Below, one piece after another: positions 36,408-45,390 of a stretch of 64,000 nt of DNA. The DNA lies in assembly GCA_947491945.1 (NCBI GenBank), contig CANLLN010000003.1:1-64000 (forward strand), given 5' to 3'. The stretch comes from an uncultured Carboxylicivirga sp. (GTDB lineage: Bacteria > Bacteroidota > Bacteroidia > Bacteroidales > Marinilabiliaceae). How positions within the stretch are numbered: position 1 is the first letter of the stretch; every line of letters begins with the position of its first letter. The translations under genes and the position numbers were made by a program. Under the pieces are notes generated by a model, which was given only the letters and a program-made list of their open reading frames with translations, did not search any database and was not told the origin of the DNA.

Positions 36408-36441
36408 TACCGGGTCTATTTCATTTTAGACCCGGTAGTTT
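36408..36441 (+). terminator. Terminator inside the glycerophosphodiester locus
   Basis: Stem TACCGGGTCTA / TAGACCCGGTA (36408-36437) with an 8-nt loop, followed by GTTTT. It sits between the propeller gene and the second phosphodiesterase, so the last two genes may be expressed at a different level. Confidence 0.75.
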
Positions 36442-36464
36442 TAAACACCATAAAACTTTCTATT

Positions 36465-37394
36465 ATGATCAGAATTAGATTGATTTTCCTGACAATTATT
36501 TTGTTTTCATTTCAATTTCTGTCAGGTTCAAATATAGTATCCGGTTCATCAGAGTGCCATCTACGCGTTAAAAAAATATTGTCCGATCTATATAATCCAA
36601 CTGACTTATGTGTACTTGTAGTTGCTCATCGCGGTGATTGGCGCAATGCGCCGGAGAACTCAATTCAGGCGATAAAGAACTGTATTGAAATGGGCGTTGA
36701 TATAGTAGAGATTGATGTGCGAATGACCAAGGATTCTGTGTTGGTATTAATGCATGATAATACTATTGATCGCACAACAACTGGCACAGGCAAAATATCG
36801 GATATGACATTGACTGAGCTAAAATCTGTACAATTACTAAACGGATGTGATAGAGCAACCAAACATAGAATTCCAACTTTGGAAGAAGCAATGCAAGTTG
36901 CCAAAGGAAACATCATGGTCAATCTAGATAAGTGTTCTAACTATATGGATAAGGCTTTTGAGGTGATTGACAAAACACACACTATAGAACAAGTTATTTT
37001 CAAAGGCAGTAAATCTATTGATCAGGTGAAGGAGAAGTATGGAAGTATACTGGAAGAGATCATTTATATGCCAGTTATTAAAGAGAGTACATCTCATTTA
37101 AGAGGATTTGTTGATGATTTTATTTTTGAATTAGGACCTGTGGCTTTTGAAGTAATTTATAAGAGCGATGACTCACCTATGTTTGATGTAATACAAACCA
37201 TTAAAAAGCAGGAATGTCGCATTTGGGTGAATACGCTCTGGGAGTCGCTCTGTGGTGAACATACGGACGACCTGGCTGTGGATGACCCTGATGCAGCATG
37301 GGGCTGGGTGATTGACAATGGGGCAAATATCATCCAAACTGACCGTCCTGAGTTGCTTTTGAAATACTTGCGCAAAAAAGGATTACACGATTAA
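36465..37394 (+). CDS. Glycerophosphodiester phosphodiesterase, exported
   Basis: 309-residue GDPD with signal peptide LIFLTIILFSFQFLSGSN and no lipobox. Motifs: VVAHRGDWRNAPENSIQAI (HRG intact), EIDVRMTKDSVLVLMHDNTI and DRTTTGTGKISDMTLTELK. It is likely periplasmic and converts glycerophosphodiesters to glycerol 3-phosphate. It precedes the transporter gene by 110 bases. A second, lipid-anchored GDPD lies upstream, so the two would act on different sides of the outer membrane. Confidence 0.92.
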   Translation: MIRIRLIFLTIILFSFQFLSGSNIVSGSSECHLRVKKILSDLYNPTDLCVLVVAHRGDWRNAPENSIQAIKNCIEMGVDIVEIDVRMTKDSVLVLMHDNTIDRTTTGTGKISDMTLTELKSVQLLNGCDRATKHRIPTLEEAMQVAKGNIMVNLDKCSNYMDKAFEVIDKTHTIEQVIFKGSKSIDQVKEKYGSILEEIIYMPVIKESTSHLRGFVDDFIFELGPVAFEVIYKSDDSPMFDVIQTIKKQECRIWVNTLWESLCGEHTDDLAVDDPDAAWGWVIDNGANIIQTDRPELLLKYLRKKGLHD

Positions 37395-37504
37395 ATTCAG
37401 TTAAAAGTTTACTTCGTTAGATTTGGTAGTGTTAGCTGCGGGTTACTCCTAAAAAGCATCCAGTTAGAGGAGTTGCGGACTATGCTATTAATAAAGCTAT
37501 AATA

Positions 37505-38848
37505 ATGATTAGGAAAATATTCAATTTTTATACCATCTCTCCATCAATACCTAGTTTGAAAAATTCAAAATTAGTAAAGGGGATGTATGATCAATATCGT
37601 TGGTCAGTATTTTTATCTGCCACCATTGCGTATAGCCTCTTTTATGTGTGCCGATTGAGTTTGAGTGTGATTAAAAAACCAATTGTAGATGCAGGCTTTT
37701 TAAATGAGTCGCAGTTAGGCATGGTAGGTTCAGCATTATTTTTTACTTATGCAGTTGGTAAATTAACGAACGGATTTCTGGCTGACAGGAGTAATATTAA
37801 ACGCTTTATGGCAACCGGTTTGTTTTTAACTGCTCTCATAAATTTGGCCTTAGGGCTAACTACATTATTTGCCGCTTTTATTTTTTTGTGGGGCTTAAAT
37901 GGCTGGTTCCAATCTATGGGGGCAGCTCCTAGTGTTGTTGCTCTATCCAGATGGTTTAGTAATCGGGAACGAGGCACTTATTATGGTATATGGAGTGCTA
38001 GTCATAGTATTGGAAAAGCAATGACTTTTATCGGAATTGCCTTTATTGTAAGTATGTTTGGTTGGCGATGGGGCTTTTACAGTGCCGGTATTTCGGGTTT
38101 AATTGGTGCTGCTATTGTTTACTTTTTTCTGCATGATACCCCAGAAAGTAAGGGACTACCTCCTATTGCTGATTACAAAAATGATTATGCAGAGGTTTCA
38201 ACAAAAGATAAGACGTTAGCAGAAGTTCAGAAGCAAGTTTTGAAAAACCCATTCATTTGGATTTTGGCCGGTTCTAGTGCGATGATGTACATCAGTCGTT
38301 ATGCCATTGAGAGCTGGGGAATTTTTTATCTCGAAGCACAAAAGGGTTATTCAAATATGGAAGCCAGTTCCATTATTTCTGTCAGTGCGATTAGCGGTAT
38401 TGCTGGGACTGTTATTGCCGGCTTTATTTCTGATAAACTGTTTAAAAGCAGTAGAAATGTTCCAGCGCTAATCGCCGGTTTGCTTAATGTATTTTCAATG
38501 TCACTTTTCCTGTTTTATCCCAATGGGAGTGTATGGATAGATAGCCTGAGTATGATTTTATCAGGGTTTGCTTTTGGAATACTGATTACCTTTATTGGAG
38601 GCCTGATGGCTGTTGATATTGCATCAAAGAAAGCTTCTGGTGCAGCTTTAGGTCTTATAGGAATTGCCAGCTATATTGGTGCGGGAATGCAGGATTTGGT
38701 GAGTGGTATTTTAATCGCCAATGGAAAATCTACTATTGAAAATGTTTCATCTTACGACTTTACCATCGCTAAATGGTTCTGGCTAGGGGCCGCAGTTATA
38801 TCGGTATTTATGGCTTTAATGGTGTGGAATGCCAAGCACGAGGATTAA
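37505..38848 (+). CDS. MFS transporter of the organophosphate:phosphate antiporter family (GlpT/UhpT-like)
   Basis: 447 residues, 12 predicted transmembrane helices, with the OPA-type start DQYRWSVFLSATIAYSLFYVCRLSLSVIKKPI and the internal motif AVGKLTNGFLADRSNIKRF. GlpT-type proteins exchange glycerol 3-phosphate or hexose phosphate for inorganic phosphate. Placed after two GDPD genes, glycerol 3-phosphate uptake is the most economical reading. It is the last gene of the cluster. Confidence 0.9.
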   Translation: MIRKIFNFYTISPSIPSLKNSKLVKGMYDQYRWSVFLSATIAYSLFYVCRLSLSVIKKPIVDAGFLNESQLGMVGSALFFTYAVGKLTNGFLADRSNIKRFMATGLFLTALINLALGLTTLFAAFIFLWGLNGWFQSMGAAPSVVALSRWFSNRERGTYYGIWSASHSIGKAMTFIGIAFIVSMFGWRWGFYSAGISGLIGAAIVYFFLHDTPESKGLPPIADYKNDYAEVSTKDKTLAEVQKQVLKNPFIWILAGSSAMMYISRYAIESWGIFYLEAQKGYSNMEASSIISVSAISGIAGTVIAGFISDKLFKSSRNVPALIAGLLNVFSMSLFLFYPNGSVWIDSLSMILSGFAFGILITFIGGLMAVDIASKKASGAALGLIGIASYIGAGMQDLVSGILIANGKSTIENVSSYDFTIAKWFWLGAAVISVFMALMVWNAKHED

Positions 38849-38958
38849 CAGATTTTCAATTGCCCATATTTGATAGGATGATTAGCCAAAATTCTGTTTA
38901 AATTAGAAAATATAATGCAAATGATATTGGTTTTTTTAAACTAAAATGATAAAAATGT

Positions 38959-39000
38959 CTCCTTATTCTTATTAATCTAAAGCTTAATAAGAATAAGGAG
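38959..39000 (+). terminator. Long hairpin after the transporter gene
   Basis: Perfect 17-bp arms (38959-38975 and 38984-39000) with an 8-nt loop, no T-run directly after. A second inverted repeat, TGTTTCACCTA / TAGGTGAAACA (39018-39028 and 39057-39067), follows. The 316 bases between the transporter and tmRNA hold no gene. The first is probably a transcript end-structure. Confidence 0.6.
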
Positions 39001-39109
39001 TAACGGGTAAGTTAAAATGTTTCACCTAATCTGAATATCAACCTAAGGGTGAAGAGTAGGTGAAACAAATGTAGAAAAAAGCTGAAAAAATAAAAATGAA
39101 TGAAAAACA

Positions 39110-39134
39110 AAACCCCTTTGTGGTAAAGGGGTTT
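39110..39134 (-). terminator. Terminator of tmRNA
   Basis: Minus-strand stem AAACCCCTTT / AAAGGGGTTT with a 5-nt loop, followed by TTGTTTTT, 30 bases past the CCA end of ssrA. Confidence 0.8.
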
Positions 39135-39164
39135 GAAGTGTTTTGAAAAACTCTGAAATCTTTC

Positions 39165-39566
39165 TGGTGGAGCTGGAGGGGATCGAACCCTCGTCCAGAC
39201 AAGGAAGCTATATGCTTTCTACATGTTTAGCTTTGACTTAATTTTCGAGTAACAGCTGGATCAAAGCCACCGACTGTTACCTTATCCTCTTAAGGTTTCG
39301 GAAAAAGCCCGAGGCTTACTTCTTCCTAGTTTCGATTTTCCAGCATCTCTGATTCGAACCGCCTCAAAACGTTAGCATTCGAGAGATGTCTTGTTCTGGC
39401 ATCTAATGCCTGAATAAAGCTTATCTACTATACTTCGATTAAGCTGCAAGAGCGTAATTATTTTCGCCAATTAAAAAGTTTGAGATCCGGGATTAACGAG
39501 CCGGTACCACAACGCTCGACATGCTTACACACCACTTTGCCAAGCTGTCAATTCCACGTCAGCCCC
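39165..39566 (-). ncRNA. ssrA: Transfer-messenger RNA (tmRNA)
   Basis: Rescues stalled ribosomes and tags truncated proteins for proteolysis; about 402 nt on the minus strand. The 5' end GGGGCTG pairs with the 3' end CAGCTCCACCA to form the acceptor stem. The T-arm reads GAGGGTTCGATCCCCTC. The tag frame (39439-39468) encodes GENNYALAA followed by TAA, the Bacteroidota-type tag (with the resume Ala before it). It is easily miscalled as a tRNA because of its 3' half. A terminator follows. Confidence 0.97.
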
Positions 39567-39688
39567 ATGAAGTAATGCACAGCAAAAGTAATAAATATTG
39601 TTGGACTTGGGAATACTTTCATGAAATCGTTTAAAAATAGCCGAACAATTGCTTGTTCGGCTTATGAAGGAGGAAGGGGTACTGATGA

Positions 39689-40498
39689 TTAATGATTACT
39701 TGTTAGCCAGGTTGAAGTGTCAAGCATCCAGTCTTCTACTCTCAGTGGGTTTTCAACAAACTGCTCGTCATTCAATACGGATGGCCATGTTTCCAGGTTC
39801 AGCATCCATGCTTCAATGCTTAGGTGTTCTTCTGCGTTCGTGCTTGTCTGGTCAACCTGGTTAAGCAGTGCCCACTCGCTGGTGTTCAACATCCAGCTTT
39901 CGATGGTCATATGTGGCTCTTCGTAACTATCAGTAAGGGGCAGTGTGCTGTAGGCGTTCAGGTCGAGCATCCACTCCTCAATGTTCATTTGTTCAGTGGC
40001 AAAATCATTATCGGCGTAAAGGCTATTGGTATTTAATATGTTCCATTCACTTGCATCCAGCATCCAGCTTTCAATGCTTAAGGCTGCTTCTTCCATCTCG
40101 TTCGCCGGAAGCAGGGTATAGGTATTCAGGTCAGTCATCCATTCCTCCACTATGATGGCTTCTTCAGCATAGCTGGTGGTGTTCGCAGGTGCACTTACAG
40201 TAAAGGGTTCTGTCATCCATGGTTCAACGCTTAATGGTGCTTCTGCAACGTCGCTCATCATCTCCTTTAGATTGATGGCATATGTTTCGGTGATGGTGCT
40301 TGTAGCCAGTGGCTTATTTAATCGGCTGGTGGCTTTGTGTGTAAAGTCTTCACTAATTGTAAAGGGGAGATTGCTATGGTAAACGGCAAAAAATATGCTG
40401 AGTGTAAAAATACTGGCGGCAATTCCGAAAAACAAGTAGTTAATAAGGGTTTGTCTGTGGCTGTGGTCAACTGTCGTTTTCATCTTTCTATCCTCCAT
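39689..40498 (-). CDS. Acidic Trp-Met repeat membrane protein, function unknown
   Basis: Unrecognised 269-residue protein. The start is an ATG at 40498 (a GTG upstream and an ATG five codons later are possible). One N-terminal transmembrane helix (about 20-40), then a linker, then seven repeats of 25-31 residues, each with a core E-x-W-M(L/T)(D/N/E): W94, W120, W145, W176, W202, W231, W257. Examples: LSIESWMLDASEW, MNIEEWMLDLNAY, LRVEDWMLDTSTW. From residue 80 there is no Lys and only one Arg (R253), so the outer part is very acidic. It reads toward tmRNA and is separated from mdh by mdh's terminator. No function can be assigned. Orientation suggests the repeats are periplasmic or extracellular. 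Confidence 0.75.
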   Translation of the reverse strand: MEDRKMKTTVDHSHRQTLINYLFFGIAASIFTLSIFFAVYHSNLPFTISEDFTHKATSRLNKPLATSTITETYAINLKEMMSDVAEAPLSVEPWMTEPFTVSAPANTTSYAEEAIIVEEWMTDLNTYTLLPANEMEEAALSIESWMLDASEWNILNTNSLYADNDFATEQMNIEEWMLDLNAYSTLPLTDSYEEPHMTIESWMLNTSEWALLNQVDQTSTNAEEHLSIEAWMLNLETWPSVLNDEQFVENPLRVEDWMLDTSTWLTSNH

Positions 40499-40645
40499 TG
40501 TTTGATTTGTCAATGAAGGATCAGAATTTGTGCCACTATTCACAAGTAGCTGGTAATGTGGATCTTGCGACTATGGGGTTAATCGATAGACGGTTTTTGT
40601 TGAACGGTATTGCAACAACTCTATGTTCGGATACGAACAAAAGAA

Positions 40646-40670
40646 AACCCTGCCGGGTTAGGGCAGGGTA
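40646..40670 (-). terminator. Terminator of mdh
   Basis: Stem ACCCTGCC / GGCAGGGT with a 7-nt loop (40647-40669) on the minus strand, followed by TTTTCTTTTG. Confidence 0.8.
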
Positions 40671-40703
40671 GTATTAATATTTTTGATATAAAAACCCGGA
40701 TAA

Positions 40704-41633
40704 TTAGGCTTTTTTATCCAATACGCTCATTACTTCAAGCACGTGTTTACGACTTGTTTCCAGCAAGGCTTTCTCATCGTCGTTTAGATCCAGTTCAATT
40801 ACTCTTTCCACACCATTTTTACCCAATACAACAGGAACGCCCAGGTAGCAGTCATCGATACCGTATTCGCCTTCCAGCTTTATGCACACAGGGAATACAC
40901 GTTTTTGGTCTTTTACAATAGCCTCTACCATTTGTGCAGCAGCCGATCCTGGAGCATACCAGGCTGAGGTGCCCATTAGCTTCACCAGCTCACCGCCACC
41001 AAACTTAGTACGCTCAATAATAGCATCCAGTTTTTTGGCATCAATGAGTTCAGTAACCGGAATACCGCCTACCGTAGTATATCGTGGAAGGGGAACCATC
41101 GTATCGCCATGGCCACCCATCAATACGGCCTGGATATCCTTCGGAGAAACATTTAGTTCCTCAGCAAGGAAAGCGCGGTAGCGGGCAGTGTCAAGAATAC
41201 CGGCCATACCCATTACTTTAGTACGTGGGAATTTAGAGCTGATATGCGCCTGATAGGTCATTACATCCAATGGGTTAGACACAATAATGATGATGGCTTC
41301 GGGCGAGTGCTTAACAACTTGCTCGGTTACTGACTTTACAATACCTGCGTTGGTTGAAATAAGGTCATCACGCGTCATTCCGGGTTTACGTGGTAAGCCC
41401 GATGTGATGACAACCACATCAGAGCCGGCGGTTTTTTCATAATCGTTGGTTGAACCGCTTGTGCGTGTGTCATACAAGTTAATGGGTGCCTTTTGCCAAA
41501 TGTCAAGGGCTTTACCTTCGGCAACACCTTCTTTAATATCAACCAGTACCACTTCGTTAGCAATCTCTCTATAGGCGAGTACATCAGCACAGGTTGCACC
41601 TACATTACCTGCTCCAACCACTGTTACTTTCAT
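40704..41633 (-). CDS. mdh: Malate dehydrogenase (LDH-like type)
   Basis: 309-residue NAD-dependent malate dehydrogenase of the central metabolism: malate + NAD+ to oxaloacetate + NADH. Rossmann motif VTVVGAGNVGATCADVLA at the N-terminus; substrate Arg in GLPRKPGMTRDDL (R82, R88); catalytic His in LMGGHGDTMVPL (H175). It is the size and motif set of the LDH-like MDHs of Bacteroidota. A -7 box (minus TATATTTG, plus 41737-41744) lies about 105 bases upstream of the start codon. Confidence 0.95.
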   Translation of the reverse strand: MKVTVVGAGNVGATCADVLAYREIANEVVLVDIKEGVAEGKALDIWQKAPINLYDTRTSGSTNDYEKTAGSDVVVITSGLPRKPGMTRDDLISTNAGIVKSVTEQVVKHSPEAIIIIVSNPLDVMTYQAHISSKFPRTKVMGMAGILDTARYRAFLAEELNVSPKDIQAVLMGGHGDTMVPLPRYTTVGGIPVTELIDAKKLDAIIERTKFGGGELVKLMGTSAWYAPGSAAAQMVEAIVKDQKRVFPVCIKLEGEYGIDDCYLGVPVVLGKNGVERVIELDLNDDEKALLETSRKHVLEVMSVLDKKA

Positions 41634-42002
41634 AATAATCGGTATTAATTAGTGTGTTATTTGTTTAAAACTTTGATAGTGTGTTATTTATAGAATATTG
41701 AATCTGTTCGTTAACAGGTCTCTTTTTTCACTAAGACAAATATAAAACTTTATTTACACGCTCCTTAAGATTTTACCTGTTTAACGTTTGTTAGCATAAA
41801 AATATCCCGGGCTATCACTTGTCTAGTGAGGCGAATGCGTGTTTTTTTATTTAATGAAAAAAATCTGTAATGTAATGGAATAACCATCAATTTTACTGTT
41901 TAACTGACTTTGTATTTTGTTTGATGCAGAGCCAATATTTTCTATTAGCTTTGTAAGAAAAATTAAGCGTTTACGATTCATCGCATTTTCAAAGCCAATA
42001 TT
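41634..42002. other. Divergent intergenic region between mdh and folP
   Basis: About 370 bases with no gene. It holds a minus-strand -7 box (41737-41744) for mdh and a plus-strand box TAGCTTTG (41946-41953) for folP. The -33 spacing is not ideal for either. No RNA gene or repeat is seen. Confidence 0.5.
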
Positions 42003-42836
42003 ATGCATACTATAAATTTGAAGGGAAAGTTGGTGGACTTGGACAGTCCCTGGACAATGGGTATACTCAATATAACACCAGATTCATTTTTTGATGGGGG
42101 TAAATATCAGTTGCAGAAGGATATTGAAGCGCGATGTGCGCAGATACTAAGCGAAGGCGGCGACATAATTGATGTAGGAGCCTATTCCTCTCGTCCGGGT
42201 GCTGTGCATGTCAGTGAGGAGGAAGAATTGCATCGTTTGCGCCAGGCACTCACCTGGATACGAAAGGCGCATCCTACAGCCGTGCTATCCGTCGACACTT
42301 TTCGGGCTTCGGTAAGTGAAGTGTTGGTGCGCGAGTTTGAGGTGGATATAATAAACGATATATCCGGGGGAATGATGGATGAGCAGATGTTTGAGGTAAT
42401 TGGTCGTTTGGGCGTACCCTATATTCTTATGCATATGCAGGGGACGCCGCAAAATATGCAGATGAATCCTCAATATAAGGATCTGATGGGTGATATCAGC
42501 CTGTATTTTGCTCAGCAGATTAACAAAGCCAGGGCCAAAGGAGTGAAGGATATTATTTTGGATCCGGGATTTGGTTTCGGAAAAACCCTTGAGCAGAATT
42601 ATGAACTTTTGCGCGAAATGAAGCAATTCGATTTATTTGGTTTGCCCATGCTTGTAGGTGTTTCTCGTAAGTCGATGATATACAAATTGCTTGATGTGCT
42701 GCCACAAGAGGCATTGAATGGAACCACAGCTTTAAATACCGTGGCTTTATTGAACGGCGCCAATATTTTAAGGGTGCATGATGTAAAAGAAGCCGCAGAA
42801 TGTATTAAATTAGTGCGTCAACTTAATAAAGCCTGA
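42003..42836 (+). CDS. folP: Dihydropteroate synthase
   Basis: Folate pathway enzyme joining pterin pyrophosphate and p-aminobenzoate, 277 residues, full length. Motifs in order: MGILNITPDSFFDGG, GGDIIDVGAYSSRPGA, LSVDTFRA, DIINDISGGMMD, LMHMQGTPQNMQ, DIILDPGFGFGKTLEQN and GVSRKSMIY. It starts at the ATG at 42003 and is followed by cdaA after 7 bases, an order often seen in Bacteroidota. Confidence 0.97.
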   Translation: MHTINLKGKLVDLDSPWTMGILNITPDSFFDGGKYQLQKDIEARCAQILSEGGDIIDVGAYSSRPGAVHVSEEEELHRLRQALTWIRKAHPTAVLSVDTFRASVSEVLVREFEVDIINDISGGMMDEQMFEVIGRLGVPYILMHMQGTPQNMQMNPQYKDLMGDISLYFAQQINKARAKGVKDIILDPGFGFGKTLEQNYELLREMKQFDLFGLPMLVGVSRKSMIYKLLDVLPQEALNGTTALNTVALLNGANILRVHDVKEAAECIKLVRQLNKA

Positions 42837-42843
42837 TTACTGC

Positions 42844-43611
42844 ATGACTTTTCTGGATATCCGTTTTATTGATTTAGTCGATATTGTATTGGTGGCGTAT
42901 CTGATGTTCCGCATCTATAAGCTCATTAAAGGCACTGTGGCCCTGTATATTATGTTGGGGATTTTTGCCTTTATCGTGTTCTGGATCTTGATTAAGACCT
43001 TTGGCATGGAGCTCTCATCTACCATTCTCGATAATATTGTAAATGTAGGTGTGCTGGCTTTTATCGTTGTTTTTCAGCAGGAAATACGTCGCTTTCTACT
43101 CTTGCTGGGCTCGCGTTATAATGTGTCCACCCGTTTTTCCATGGACAAAGTATTCATGTCGAAGGAAAAGGGAATGATGTCGATTTATAACAAACCGGTG
43201 GTGCGTGCATGTAGTTCACTGGCCAAATCCAAAACCGGCGCCCTAATTGTGATCACCAAGAATTCGGAGTTACTCGATTATGTGCAGACAGGGGAGTTGA
43301 TTAACGGTGTGATATCCTCCCGCTTACTGGAGAATATATTTTTTAACAACAGTCCCTTGCACGATGGTGCGGTAATTATTACAGGCAATAAAATTAAAGC
43401 GGCCGGATGCATTTTGCCCGTGTCGCAAAATACTGAATTACCCAAACGTGTTGGACTAAGGCATCGTGCTGCTATGGGTATTACTGAATCAACTGATGCG
43501 CAGGCTATTGTGGTATCCGAAGAGACGGGGCGGATCTCCTTCTTTAGTAAGGGACAAATGGAGATGGGCGTGAGTGATGAAGAGTTGCAGGAGTTGTTAA
43601 ATAAGTCCTGA
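42844..43611 (+). CDS. cdaA: Diadenylate cyclase (CdaA-type, DisA_N domain)
   Basis: Membrane-bound enzyme making cyclic di-AMP from two ATP, 255 residues. N-terminal membrane helices (about 10-65), then the DAC domain with the catalytic HDGAVIITG and GLRHRAAMGITE motifs. c-di-AMP controls potassium and cell wall homeostasis in the known systems. It is translated directly after folP. Confidence 0.95.
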   Translation: MTFLDIRFIDLVDIVLVAYLMFRIYKLIKGTVALYIMLGIFAFIVFWILIKTFGMELSSTILDNIVNVGVLAFIVVFQQEIRRFLLLLGSRYNVSTRFSMDKVFMSKEKGMMSIYNKPVVRACSSLAKSKTGALIVITKNSELLDYVQTGELINGVISSRLLENIFFNNSPLHDGAVIITGNKIKAAGCILPVSQNTELPKRVGLRHRAAMGITESTDAQAIVVSEETGRISFFSKGQMEMGVSDEELQELLNKS

Positions 43612-43647
43612 TAATAATTGTTAAATAAAAAAACAGAGTTATACATT

Positions 43648-44532
43648 ATGCCGCAAGGACGATTAAACAAAAAGGTAGTCATTAGTGGATCTACCGGATT
43701 TATAGGGACTGCCCTCAGTACTTTTTTGGAGAGCAATGGCTATGAAGTGGTCCGTTTAAGGCGTCATCATTTTAACACTCAAAATGGGCAGCTTGCCAAT
43801 TTGTTAAGCGGTAGTTCTGTGGTTATTAATCTGGCAGGTGCCCCCATTGCAGCCCGAAAGTGGACGGCCCGCTATAAGAAAGAAATTCGTGACAGTCGGA
43901 TTCAAACAACTAAAATGCTGGTAGAAACCATGCGTGCCATGCCTTTGAAGCCTGAGTTGTTTATTTCTACGTCAGCCGTTGGTATCTATGATCGTTATGA
44001 GGTTCACGATGAGTTTTCTACTAATTATGCGGGCAATTTTCTGGGTACTGTTTGTAAACAGTGGGAAGCTGCGGCCTGTCAGGTGCAGCGATGGAAAGAT
44101 GTGCGCTTATGTGTAGTGCGACTGGGTGTTGTGCTAGGCAATGAGGGCGGGGCATTTCCGCGAATGCTGGCTCCTTTTAAGTGGGGCATGGGTGCTCCCT
44201 TGGGCGAAGGCTATCAGGTTTTCCCTTTTATTCATCTTAATGACTTGCTGAGTGCCTTTTGGTATCTGATCTGTCGTGTTGATTCCCGTGGAATCTTTAA
44301 CATGGTGGCTCCGCAGATGATTTCTAATCTGGAGATTACCAAGGTGCTCCAGCAGCGTATTCATAGATCGCTGCTGCCAGCGGTACCGGCTAGTGTGCTT
44401 AAAGTACTGATGGGCGAGGGGGCATCGATGCTACTGGAAGGCCAGAAGGTTGTACCGCGCCGCCTCCAGGACACCGGTTTTCATTTTCAGTTTCCTACTT
44501 TTGATGATGTACTTGATGATTTGTTGTATTAG
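43648..44532 (+). CDS. TIGR01777-family NAD(P)-binding epimerase-like protein
   Basis: 294-residue extended SDR-type protein. GSTGFIGTALSTFLESNGYEV is the cofactor site at the N-terminus, then NLAGAPIAARKWTARYKKEI and STSAVGIYDR, both typical of this family (YfcH-like). Its substrate is unknown in general. I chose the ATG at 43648 (MPQGRLNKK); an in-frame TTG at 43618 directly after cdaA is less likely. It may be cotranscribed with folP-cdaA. Confidence 0.88.
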   Translation: MPQGRLNKKVVISGSTGFIGTALSTFLESNGYEVVRLRRHHFNTQNGQLANLLSGSSVVINLAGAPIAARKWTARYKKEIRDSRIQTTKMLVETMRAMPLKPELFISTSAVGIYDRYEVHDEFSTNYAGNFLGTVCKQWEAAACQVQRWKDVRLCVVRLGVVLGNEGGAFPRMLAPFKWGMGAPLGEGYQVFPFIHLNDLLSAFWYLICRVDSRGIFNMVAPQMISNLEITKVLQQRIHRSLLPAVPASVLKVLMGEGASMLLEGQKVVPRRLQDTGFHFQFPTFDDVLDDLLY

Positions 44533-44632
44533 CCAAAATCGATTAAGTTAAAAAAGGATGGTAGTTGGCTCAATGCAAAGCAAGCTGTGAATAGGCTTAC
44601 TATTATTCATCTTTTCAGGTTTCTAGTTGATT

Positions 44633-45256
44633 TTACAGATGCCAGTAAATGCCATGAAAGTGAGCGTAGGCACCCGCCAACACAAAAAAATGAAAGATGG
44701 CATGGTTGTAGGGTATCTGTTTGATTTGATAGAGTATAGCACCCACTGTGTAAAACAGGCCACCCACACCCAGCCATAGTAAGGCGCCACCCGGCAGCTG
44801 TTCACTAAGTGGTTTAATGGCAATAACCACAACCCAGCCAAGTAATACGTAGCTAATGGTGGAGACCAGCTTAAAACGGCCGGTAAAAAATAGTTTAAGT
44901 ATGACACCTGCAATGGCCAGTAACCACACACCTCCCAGTAGCAGGTAAGCCCAGTTAGTACCCACCCCAATGCTGAGAAATGGCACATAAGAGCCGGCGA
45001 TCATCAAGTAAATGGCACAGTGATCGAAAACCTTGAGCCTATGTCTTCGCACCATATCTTTTTCGGCATGATACAAGGTGGAGGCGCCGAACAAGGATAT
45101 TATGCATATCCCGTAAACCAGGTATGCAATGAATGTCTCTAAATCCTTGGCTTTGAATAGTAAAAAAAAGAGCGCCACCACGCCCAGTAAGAAACCAGCC
45201 AGGTGACTGCTTATGTTGAGTCGTTCTTCAGACGGAGTATATGTGTTTATTTGCAC
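44633..45256 (-). CDS. Hemolysin III family / PAQR-like membrane protein
   Basis: 207 residues with seven predicted helices. Family motifs: GASTLYHAEK (His), FDHCAIYLMIAGSYVPF and HFFVLAGAYAHFHGI with two His near the end, the predicted metal site of YqfA/PAQR-type proteins. Hydrolase activity is supposed in the superfamily. It has no clear operon partner; the amylase gene follows on the same strand but ends before a hairpin. Confidence 0.88.
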   Translation of the reverse strand: MQINTYTPSEERLNISSHLAGFLLGVVALFFLLFKAKDLETFIAYLVYGICIISLFGASTLYHAEKDMVRRHRLKVFDHCAIYLMIAGSYVPFLSIGVGTNWAYLLLGGVWLLAIAGVILKLFFTGRFKLVSTISYVLLGWVVVIAIKPLSEQLPGGALLWLGVGGLFYTVGAILYQIKQIPYNHAIFHFFVLAGAYAHFHGIYWHL

Positions 45257-45336
45257 GTTTATTCTTTTGGGCTAAAGTTAGGGTATTCTGCCTTTTTATA
45301 CTATTCATACTTGAATGAACTTAATGGCTTATCCAC

Positions 45337-45386
45337 ACTCATCGGATGACTGAAGGAGCCGTATAGCGTATGCTCATCCGATGAGT
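45337..45386 (-). terminator. Hairpin after the amylase gene, CATCCG family copy B
   Basis: Arms ACTCATCGGATGA / TCATCCGATGAGT (45337-45349 and 45374-45386). On the minus strand it lies directly after the amylase stop. The core CATCGGATGA / TCATCCGATG is shared with copies at 24674 and 57016. Confidence 0.7.
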
Positions 45387-45390
45387 TTTA

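Noticed and set aside
39165-39250. tRNA gene on the minus strand
   Set aside because: The T-arm and CCA end belong to the 3' part of tmRNA; the tag frame and 5' acceptor half are 300-400 bases away.
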